A program made the position numbers and the translations under genes. The notes beneath the pieces were generated by a model. The model worked only from the letters and a program-made list of their open reading frames with translations, was not told where the DNA came from and did no database searches. A stretch of DNA of 12,487 bases from Cellvibrionaceae bacterium (GTDB lineage Bacteria > Pseudomonadota > Gammaproteobacteria > Pseudomonadales > Cellvibrionaceae). Location: positions 1 to 12,487 of the forward strand of contig JAGKXD010000113.1 in the NCBI GenBank assembly GCA_021151525.1, in the 5' to 3' direction. Of this stretch, positions 6,885-12,487 are shown piece after piece (positions within the stretch are counted from its first letter, which is position 1; each line of letters starts with the position of its first letter).

Positions 6885-7521
6885 TTCTGTACCAACCAAG
6901 CAATTGATCAAAGCGATCAAGGCACAACTCGGGCTCATATTGATGCAAACGATCGATATGGTGCGCACCATAGCTCACGGCAATTCGCGGCATCGAGATG
7001 GATCTAGCCATCTCCATATCGTATTCGGTATCACCTATCATTACCGCATCATGAGCTTTTTTATCGAAATGCTTGAGCAGCTCTTCAAGCATTAATGGAT
7101 GCGGTTTTGACGCAGTCTCATCAGCACAACGGGTTGCATCGAAATAGTCACTCATCCTCAGATCAGCCAATATACGATTCAAGCCCTTGCGGCTTTTGCC
7201 GGTTGCAATGGTTAGCAAATGCCCTTGATTGCGCAAAGCCTCCAGTGTTTCCGGAACAACCGGAAAAAAATCCGAAGATTTTTCCTCGTACAAGCGAACA
7301 AAGTTAGCAGCATAAAAATCACGTAAAGTAGCGCGTTCCTGATCACTTGCCTGTGGATATAGATGCAATATCGCTTCCGGTAAACCGAGACCGATAATGT
7401 TGTGGATCAGAGAGTCTTCCAGTGGTTCCCACCCCATATTGTTCGCCGCCAACTGCATTGAACGTGTGATCATAGATTTTGAATCTACAAGGGTGCCATC
7501 CCAATCGAAAATAAACAGCAA
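6877..7521 (-). CDS. HAD-superfamily phosphatase, Gph-like
   Basis: A soluble phosphatase of the haloacid dehalogenase superfamily with a helical cap; the substrate is unknown. The 214 residues show motif I DWDGTLVDS (nucleophile Asp6 and acid Asp8), motif II Thr107 in TIATGKS, motif III Lys139 in ASKPHP, and motif IV GDTEYDMEMA with Asp164 and Asp168. The start is TTG at 7519-7521: GGAG sits eight bases upstream, and the motif I Asp falls at residue 6 as expected. It follows rluC by 22 bases, so the two are probably cotranscribed. A HAD hydrolase also sits beside rluC in Pseudomonas aeruginosa. Phosphoglycolate phosphatase is the nearest named relative, but that activity cannot be assigned here. 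Confidence 0.9.
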   Translation of the reverse strand: MLFIFDWDGTLVDSKSMITRSMQLAANNMGWEPLEDSLIHNIIGLGLPEAILHLYPQASDQERATLRDFYAANFVRLYEEKSSDFFPVVPETLEALRNQGHLLTIATGKSRKGLNRILADLRMSDYFDATRCADETASKPHPLMLEELLKHFDKKAHDAVMIGDTEYDMEMARSISMPRIAVSYGAHHIDRLHQYEPELCLDRFDQLLGWYRIN

Positions 7522-7543
7522 AGCTACTTCTCCAAATTTCGGA

Positions 7544-8554
7544 CTATTGCGCTTGAGCGACTGACAATTTGTTAATGACGCTCGCCAAATCAGCCGCCAA
7601 AGGCGCTTTCACGATGGTTTTTTCTTTAGCGTCCGGCAAATAAAAGCCGAGTTCAGCTGCGTGAAGAAATAAGCGTTTTACTCCAAGCTCGCGCATTTTT
7701 TTATTAAAATCGTCGTCGCCATATTTTTCATCCCCCACCAAGCTGTGCCCCATATATTGAGCATGAACACGAATTTGATGGGTTCTGCCGGTAATAGGTC
7801 GCGCTTCAATCAAAGAACAATTGGCATAACTATTTAACAGCTTAAATTCTGTAAGACTGGGCTTGCCATCAGCATGTACGCGCACCACTCGCTCATCATC
7901 AGCCACTTCTGTTTTTAACAGTGGGGCATCAGCACGACGACACGTCTTTGGCCATTGACCAATCACCAATGCCTGATAAACCTTGGTGATACCGCTGGTG
8001 TTTTTCTCGCGCAAAGCGGCTTGCAAGTGACGCAGCATACTGCGTTTTTTGGCCACCATAATGCATCCAGATGTATCGCGATCGAGGCGATGGATAAGCT
8101 CAAGATAACGAGCATCCGGCCGCATTTGACGCAAAGTCTCTATCAAACCAAGACTGACGCCACTGCCGCCATGAACAGCCAAACCCGGCGGCTTATTAAT
8201 GACGAGCAGCCCTTCATTTTCAAAAAGGATCGATGATTCAAGCAGCTTAGTCATCACATTACTGGCTTTTGCCACCGGCTCGCGCTCAGCAATCCTTATG
8301 GGGGGAATGCGGATTTCATCACCCTTACAAATTTTGTAATCAGGTTTGGTGCGCCCTTTATTAACGCGCACCTCCCCCTTTCGAATCACATTGTAAATTT
8401 TGGATTTAGGAACGCCTTTCAGGCGCGCCATAAGGAAGTTATCGAGCCGCTGACCAGCCTGATCTTCATCGACAGACACAAAAGCCACTTGCGTAGGCAA
8501 GCCCTGATCTGAAGATGGTTTATTTGTAGGGGAAGGTGCTTTCATGGCGCGCAT
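7544..8554 (-). CDS. rluC: 23S rRNA pseudouridine synthase RluC
   Basis: Converts specific uridines of 23S rRNA to pseudouridine (955, 2504 and 2580 in E. coli). The 336 residues comprise a variable N-terminal tail, an S4 RNA-binding domain (about 33-85, QRLDNFLMARLKGVPKSKIYNVIRKGEVRVN) and the RluA-type catalytic domain, with Asp158 in IHRLDRDTSG as the catalytic residue. TGRTHQIRVHAQYMGHSLVGDEKYG is also present. The start is ATG 8552-8554 with AAGG four bases upstream; Met4 (8543-8545) is an alternative that changes only the tail. The divergent position next to rne is the standard gammaproteobacterial arrangement and supports RluC over RluA or RluD. Confidence 0.95.
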   Translation of the reverse strand: MRAMKAPSPTNKPSSDQGLPTQVAFVSVDEDQAGQRLDNFLMARLKGVPKSKIYNVIRKGEVRVNKGRTKPDYKICKGDEIRIPPIRIAEREPVAKASNVMTKLLESSILFENEGLLVINKPPGLAVHGGSGVSLGLIETLRQMRPDARYLELIHRLDRDTSGCIMVAKKRSMLRHLQAALREKNTSGITKVYQALVIGQWPKTCRRADAPLLKTEVADDERVVRVHADGKPSLTEFKLLNSYANCSLIEARPITGRTHQIRVHAQYMGHSLVGDEKYGDDDFNKKMRELGVKRLFLHAAELGFYLPDAKEKTIVKAPLAADLASVINKLSVAQAQ

Positions 8555-8587
8555 AATACCTTAACTAGGTGCGCTAAGCACTTGAGA

Positions 8588-8616
8588 TTGCTGCAATTGC
8601 GGATTACTGCTATAGT
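8588..8616 (+). promoter_or_regulatory. candidate rne promoter (distal)
   Basis: TTGCTG (8588-8593), a 17-base spacer and TATAGT (8611-8616), with TGC immediately before the -10 giving an extended -10 element. Transcription would start near 8623 and make an rne leader of about 760 bases. A weaker second candidate lies at 8992-9018 (TTGTGC, 15 bases, TAAAAT). It would give a leader of about 360 bases, close to the 361-base leader known for E. coli rne. Which is used cannot be told from sequence. Confidence 0.45.
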
Positions 8617-8657
8617 CATTTGGCTGATACAGGCTGGTTTCCGGGTCGCGCAGCTGC

Positions 8658-8698
8658 TTCAAATCGCGATGCTCAATAAGCATCAAATCCGATTTGAG
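8658..8698 (+). promoter_or_regulatory. nested stem-loop, 5' part of rne leader
   Basis: The outer helix TTCAAATCG (8658-8666) pairs with CGATTTGAG (8690-8698) with one G-U. The inner helix GATGCT (8668-8673) pairs with AGCATC (8679-8684). A competing helix GCTCAA (8671-8676) with TTGAGC (8694-8699) would exclude both. Confidence 0.4.
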
Positions 8699-9028
8699 CT
8701 AAGGCGCACCGCGAGGAAATACCGCTGACAGTAGAGTGAACCGACATTGTTACGCCCAAGAGCAAAAAACACGTCGGCTTACATGCGAAACCAACTCGGT
8801 GACCTGACTATGAATAGCTTAGGCACCTTAACAATCGCGCTGAAAATCTGGCCGTTATTGTTAGTTTGAATGTTTTGTTGAACTCTGCTTTCTATTTGTT
8901 AATTCGTAATTGTTTATTGATGGATTCGAGGTGCAAACACATCGTGAAAGCACCCAATTAATCCGAGACATTTTGATCTTTTAAACGTGAGTTGTGCATT
9001 ACATAGTCATTATAAAATGCTAACTCCT

Positions 9029-9071
9029 AACCAACTTGAAACTGCATTCACTGCGAGACGACAAGTTGGTT
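9029..9071 (+). promoter_or_regulatory. 10-bp stem-loop in rne leader
   Basis: AACCAACTTG (9029-9038) pairs exactly with CAAGTTGGTT (9062-9071) around a 23-base loop. It begins about ten bases after the second candidate promoter, so it could form the 5' end of a short leader. Confidence 0.45.
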
Positions 9072-9091
9072 CAGCTGTTTATAGCTGTGTC

Positions 9092-9189
9092 GCAAATGGA
9101 TGAACGCCATTTGCTAACTGGCCCAGATGCCAGCCAAAACAACGCGATTACGCCAAACAAGTAGATTTAAGGTAAACCTGATTTACCTT
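9092..9189 (+). promoter_or_regulatory. row of three short hairpins in rne leader
   Basis: GCAAATGG/CCATTTGC (9092-9099 with 9107-9114), CTGGC/GCCAG (9118-9122 with 9129-9133) and AAGGTAAA/TTTACCTT (9169-9176 with 9182-9189) follow one another without overlap. The last is 8 bp on a 5-base CCTGA loop. None is followed by a T-run, so they do not look like terminators. Confidence 0.4.
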
Positions 9190-9227
9190 CGCGAGTTAAA
9201 TGGGGTTGAAGCAAGCCACGTTTGTTT

Positions 9228-9295
9228 CAAATTTTGCGGGCGCTGCTAAGCGACCACCTGCATACCTCACCAACCGCTGTTGCGAGCAAAATTTG
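9228..9295 (+). promoter_or_regulatory. long-range stem enclosing a hairpin, 3' part of rne leader
   Basis: CAAATTTTGC (9228-9237) pairs exactly with GCAAAATTTG (9286-9295). The 48 enclosed bases include CGCT-GCTA-AGCG (9241-9252). A weaker alternative, TTGAA (9206-9210) with TTCAA (9226-9230), would disrupt the base of the long stem. It is about 90 bases before the rne start. Confidence 0.45.
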
Positions 9296-9385
9296 TAGCG
9301 CAATAGTCCACAAGGTTGCACAAACCATTTCAATTAACCTGACCGCTTGGTTTTGCTAGCGCATTACTAACTGATTAGGTACATC

Positions 9386-12184
9386 ATGAAAAGAATGCTC
9401 ATTAACGCAACCCAACCTGAAGAGTTGCGCGTTGCACTGGTCGATGGCCAATGGCTTTATGACTTGGATATTGAGAATCGCAATCGCGAACAAAAAAAAT
9501 CAAACATCTATAAAGGACGCATCACTCGCGTCGAACCAAGCCTTGAGGCTGCGTTCGTTGACTACGGTGCAGAGCGACACGGCTTCCTTCCACTTAAGGA
9601 AATTTCTCGTGAATATTTCAGTAAAAACCCCGGCGATTCTGACGGCCGCATAAAAATCAAAGACGTGCTGAAAGAAGGCACGGAAGTGATTGTACAAGTC
9701 GATAAAGAAGAGCGCGGTAATAAAGGCGCAGCCCTAACCACGTTTATCAGCCTCGCTGGCCGCTATTTAGTTTTAATGCCGAACAACCCTCGCGCAGGCG
9801 GTATTTCACGTCGCATTGAGGGCGAAGAGCGCGCTGACCTTAAAGATGCACTCGGCGCAATTGAAGTTCCGCAAGGCATGGGGGTTATCATTCGCACCGC
9901 GGGTGTTGGACGCAGCGCCGAAGAGTTACAGTGGGATTTGAACTACCTGTTACAACTTTGGGATTCTATTGACGCCGCCGCGAAAAAAGATCCTGCACCC
10001 AACTTCTTGTTCCAAGAAAGCAACGTCATCATTCGCGCAATCCGCGATTACTTGCGTCAGGACATCGGCGAGATTTTTGTTGATAACAAAGAAGCGTTTG
10101 ATTTGGCTTCGGGTTTTATCCAACAAGTTATGCCGAACTATCGTAGTAAAGTTAAGCTTTACCAAGATGACATCCCATTATTCAATCGTTATCAGATCGA
10201 AAGCCAAATCGAAACCGCTTTCCAACGCGAAGTAAAATTACCGTCCGGCGGTTCAATTGTTATCGACGTGACTGAAGCAATGGTGGCGATCGACATTAAC
10301 TCATCGCGCGCCACAAAAGGCGGTGACATTGAAGAAACCGCACTGCAAACCAACCTTGAAGCTGCGGATGAAATTGCCCGCCAATTGCGCCTGCGCGATA
10401 TGGGCGGCTTGGTGGTTATCGACTTCATCGATATGCAGCCAGTGCGCAATCAACGTGAAGTTGAAAACCGGATGCGCGATGCATTGTTGATGGATCGTGC
10501 ACGCGTACAAATCGGCCGCATTTCCCGCTTCGGTTTGCTGGAGATGTCGCGCCAACGCCTGCGTCCATCACTTGGCGAAACCCATTCAAAAGTGTGCCCA
10601 CGCTGCGAAGGCCAAGGCACAATTCGCGGCACTCGCTCGCTCGCCCTGTCAATTTTGCGCTTGGTTGAAGACGAAGCGCAAAAAGAGCGTAGCGTAGAAA
10701 TTCGTGCAATCTGCCCTATTTCTGTAGCAACCTATTTGCTGAACGAAAAACGTAAGACCATTTCGAACATTGAAATGCGCAACAATACTCGCGTTGTTAT
10801 AGTGCCTAATGCCGATATGATGACGCCGCACTTCGAAGTGCAACGCTTGCGCGATGACGATGAAGGTACACTCGAAACGAGCTACAAAATTGTGTCTCAT
10901 ATCGATGAAGCAAAAGAAGACGAACAAGAAATTAATGCCAAACCTTTGGTTGTCAATAAACCAGCTGTGCAACCAACAGCACCAACACAACCCGCACCAG
11001 AGCAAGCAGCCAAACCACAAAAAGGTTTGTTCTCGCGCTTGATAAGCTCAATCACATCTATTTTCAGCAGCGAAAGCGAAGAAAAAGAAAAGAATGTAAA
11101 ACGCGATAATAACCGTGGTCACAGCCGCAACCGCAATGGACAAAGTCGCAATCGCCGCGACACTCGTGGCCGCCGCGACCGCAAAGACAGCAACGAAATT
11201 AGCGACAACCTAGAACCGCGCGCCAATACAAATGCGCGTCCAGAGCGCGATACCAATGAGGCGCGCGAGCAACGCCCATCACGCAATAATCAGCGCGATA
11301 ACCAACGCGACAATCAACGTGATAATGCTGAAAACAACGGTGAAGCTCGTGAAAACCGCAATAGCCGCAATAATCGCCAACAACGCGATAATCGTGAGCC
11401 GCGCGAAAATCGTGAACCAAGAGAACAGCGTCGCCAACAAGCAGCTGCGGAAGAAGTTTTAGATAACAATCTAGTGACCAATGAAGCAGACACCGCACAA
11501 TTTGACGGTGATGATGACCGCCCAGCTAAACGCCCTGCTGGTCGTCGCACACGATCTCAACAGCGCCGCCGTTCACGCCGCGATGATTTTGCATCTGCAG
11601 AGCAACAGGGTGAACAGCAAGGTGAAATTGAATTTATCAGCACAGAAGCTACTGATTTAAACAAACAAGTTAATCAAGCAATTGATGCGCAAGAAGCAGC
11701 CCAAATTAGCTCCGTGCCAGCATCGGTTTTAGCGCAAGAAAAAAATGTTGAATCACCAAAAGTAGCTCAAGATCTCGCAGCAATTGAATCCAATTTGTTG
11801 GCTGCGATATCAGAAACCAAAGCTACGCAACAGGAACAACTAATTCCTGATGCGCCAGCAGTAGCTGAACCTGTAGTGGCAACCCCAATAACTGCTCCAA
11901 CTGTTGTGGATGCGTTCCCAACAGCAGTTAATGATCAAATCACCGACACAGTCGTTAGCAAACCTGAAGTTGCTCAAACCACTTCAGTAGAGCAAGCACC
12001 TGTTGGGCGCGCAAGCAATGATCCACGTCGTGCACCAAAACCTATTGCTAGCATTCAGATTGTGACTGAAGCTCCTGTGCGCCAGCAATCACGTGCATTA
12101 GATACAAGCCTGCCACCAAGCGTTTTGATAAGAAAAAAGGATGGACTTTTCATGGGCATGAGGAGTTGGGCGCCAAAATGGTAA
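9386..12184 (+). CDS. rne: ribonuclease E, C-terminal end replaced by foreign sequence
   Basis: Membrane-associated endoribonuclease that cuts single-stranded AU-rich RNA, matures rRNA and tRNA, and scaffolds the degradosome. The catalytic half is complete: S1 domain about 35-125, the 5'-sensor region near IIRTAG (168-173), Asp303 and Asp346 as metal ligands, and zinc-link Cys404/Cys407 in VCPRCEGQG, close to E. coli numbering. The C-terminal half is low complexity: an amphipathic GLFSRLISSITSIF (547-560) that may touch the membrane, an Arg/Asn/Asp-rich region (571-735) likely to bind RNA, then a Pro/Ala/Gln linker and GRASNDPRR (874-882). ATG 9386 gives the canonical MKRMLIN. The 932-codon frame is open, but from about residue 907 the DNA encodes a different protein in another frame, so the true C-terminus is missing. 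Confidence 0.93.
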   Translation: MKRMLINATQPEELRVALVDGQWLYDLDIENRNREQKKSNIYKGRITRVEPSLEAAFVDYGAERHGFLPLKEISREYFSKNPGDSDGRIKIKDVLKEGTEVIVQVDKEERGNKGAALTTFISLAGRYLVLMPNNPRAGGISRRIEGEERADLKDALGAIEVPQGMGVIIRTAGVGRSAEELQWDLNYLLQLWDSIDAAAKKDPAPNFLFQESNVIIRAIRDYLRQDIGEIFVDNKEAFDLASGFIQQVMPNYRSKVKLYQDDIPLFNRYQIESQIETAFQREVKLPSGGSIVIDVTEAMVAIDINSSRATKGGDIEETALQTNLEAADEIARQLRLRDMGGLVVIDFIDMQPVRNQREVENRMRDALLMDRARVQIGRISRFGLLEMSRQRLRPSLGETHSKVCPRCEGQGTIRGTRSLALSILRLVEDEAQKERSVEIRAICPISVATYLLNEKRKTISNIEMRNNTRVVIVPNADMMTPHFEVQRLRDDDEGTLETSYKIVSHIDEAKEDEQEINAKPLVVNKPAVQPTAPTQPAPEQAAKPQKGLFSRLISSITSIFSSESEEKEKNVKRDNNRGHSRNRNGQSRNRRDTRGRRDRKDSNEISDNLEPRANTNARPERDTNEAREQRPSRNNQRDNQRDNQRDNAENNGEARENRNSRNNRQQRDNREPRENREPREQRRQQAAAEEVLDNNLVTNEADTAQFDGDDDRPAKRPAGRRTRSQQRRRSRRDDFASAEQQGEQQGEIEFISTEATDLNKQVNQAIDAQEAAQISSVPASVLAQEKNVESPKVAQDLAAIESNLLAAISETKATQQEQLIPDAPAVAEPVVATPITAPTVVDAFPTAVNDQITDTVVSKPEVAQTTSVEQAPVGRASNDPRRAPKPIASIQIVTEAPVRQQSRALDTSLPPSVLIRKKDGLFMGMRSWAPKW
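11291..11326 (+). repeat. three tandem 12-base units coding QRDN in rne
   Basis: CAGCGCGATAAC, CAACGCGACAAT and CAACGTGATAAT encode QRDN three times (residues 636-647). The units differ mostly at third codon positions, so the peptide repeat is kept while the DNA drifts. A related REPREN-type repeat follows near 11390-11430 (residues about 669-680). Confidence 0.8.
12105..12120. other. probable chimeric junction
   Basis: To the left, the rne frame reads as plausible RNase E linker (about DTSLPPS). To the right, the +1 frame reads KPATKRFDKKKGWTFHGHEE, a conserved stretch of Bacteroidota CCA-adding enzymes. The 16 bases here fit both readings, so the exact break cannot be placed more finely. 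Confidence 0.75.
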
Positions 12185-12487
12185 AACCAATTTTTACGAA
12201 TATGCGATTGCCTCTCAACGAGAAAATGCGTTATGTGAAAAGTTTGGTTCGCTTGCATTTACGTCCTATTGCCTTATCAAAAGAGACTATCACTGACTCT
12301 GCGTTGAGGAGGTTACTTTTTGAAGCAGGTGAAAATTTGGAAGGACTCATGATTTTATGTCGCGCAGATATTACTTCTAAAAATGGAGAAAAAGTAAAGC
12401 GCTACCTTCGTAATTTTGACATAGTTGAAGTGAAACTCAAAGAGGTGGAGGAAAGCGATAGACTACGTAATTTTCAACCTGTTATTA
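12106..12487 (+). CDS. CCA tRNA nucleotidyltransferase (HD region), fragment open at both ends
   Basis: This frame is open for 127 codons to the right edge, with no stop and no credible start. It reads as the interior of a Bacteroidota-type CCA tRNA nucleotidyltransferase (poly(A) polymerase/PcnB-like family with an HD domain), which adds or repairs the 3' CCA of tRNAs. Recognisable blocks are KPATKRFDKKKGWTFHGHEELGAKM, LPLNEKMRYV, VRLHLRPIAL, ITDSALRRLLFEAG, LMILCRADITSKN, KVKRYLRNF and KEVEESDRLRNFQP. The N-terminal nucleotidyltransferase domain and the first HD residues should lie upstream but are replaced by rne. Codon use is more AT-rich than in rne. Its style resembles Cytophagales or Sphingobacteriales proteins and not gammaproteobacterial Cca. 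The family call rests on remembered sequence patterns. Confidence 0.8.

Larger units (their letters stand above)
8623..9385 (+). promoter_or_regulatory. long structured rne leader region (no gene seen)
   Basis: The rluC-rne gap has no credible coding sequence on either strand and no recognisable tRNA. It is rich in perfect inverted repeats: 8658-8698 (nested), 8922-8964 (two helices), 9029-9071 (10 bp), 9072-9087, 9092-9114 (8 bp), 9118-9133, 9169-9189 (8 bp) and 9228-9295 (10 bp enclosing a smaller hairpin). In E. coli, RNase E represses its own synthesis by cleaving its message through stem-loops in the leader, so the same role is inferred here. I could not match it to a named RNA family by eye. 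The region ends with TTAGGTACATC before the rne ATG, a weak ribosome-binding site. Confidence 0.5.

Noticed and set aside
8701..9000. Possible small RNA gene or small ORF in the middle of the rluC-rne gap
   Set aside because: No terminator-like hairpin with a T-run and no plausible start with a ribosome-binding site were found; treated as part of the leader.
10649..11020. 123-codon minus-strand open frame inside rne
   Set aside because: It lies antisense to the catalytic domain and linker of RNase E and encodes an unlikely Cys/Phe/Trp-rich peptide; a shadow frame.
12106..12184. Novel RNase E-CCA enzyme fusion protein
   Set aside because: The two reading frames differ by one base, and the RNase E frame stops within 26 codons, so no fused protein is encoded.

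Overview
The window carries the conserved gammaproteobacterial block rne - rluC - maf - yceD - rpmF - plsX - fabD - fabG - acpP - fabF - pabC. The order, and the absence of fabH between plsX and fabD, match the Pseudomonas-type arrangement. The moderate base composition and protein style fit a Cellvibrio-like member of the Pseudomonadales/Cellvibrionales, but this placement is inference. No phage, IS, CRISPR or defence system is visible.

Region 1-6157 (minus strand) is a fatty-acid/phospholipid synthesis operon. It is transcribed from a near-consensus promoter at 6167-6195 through yceD, rpmF (ribosomal protein L32), plsX, fabD, fabG, acpP, fabF and a pabC gene cut by the left edge. Hairpin terminators lie after acpP (2081-2114) and after fabF (687-716), and acpP has its own candidate promoter. 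ACP can therefore be made at a higher level than the enzymes it serves: PlsX links acyl-ACP to phospholipid synthesis, FabD loads malonyl groups, FabG reduces and FabF elongates.

Region 6200-8554 holds maf (plus strand, divergent from yceD) and a convergent minus-strand pair: rluC followed by a HAD phosphatase. The HAD gene overlaps the 3' end of maf by 8 bases.

Region 8555-9385 is an 831-base gap between divergent rluC and rne. It contains a good sigma70-like promoter and many stem-loops, and looks like the long structured leader of rne. RNase E autoregulates its mRNA through such a leader in E. coli.

Region 9386 to about 12105 is rne, encoding a complete catalytic half and a long disordered arginine-rich C-terminal scaffold. 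From about 12105 the sequence changes identity. In the +1 frame it reads without interruption as the HD region of a Bacteroidota-type CCA tRNA nucleotidyltransferase to the right edge, with no start codon. The last ~25 residues of the rne reading frame are therefore out-of-frame translation of foreign sequence. The simplest explanation is a chimeric join, most likely an assembly or library artefact, and not a biological fusion. This is the most important point for anyone using the window.
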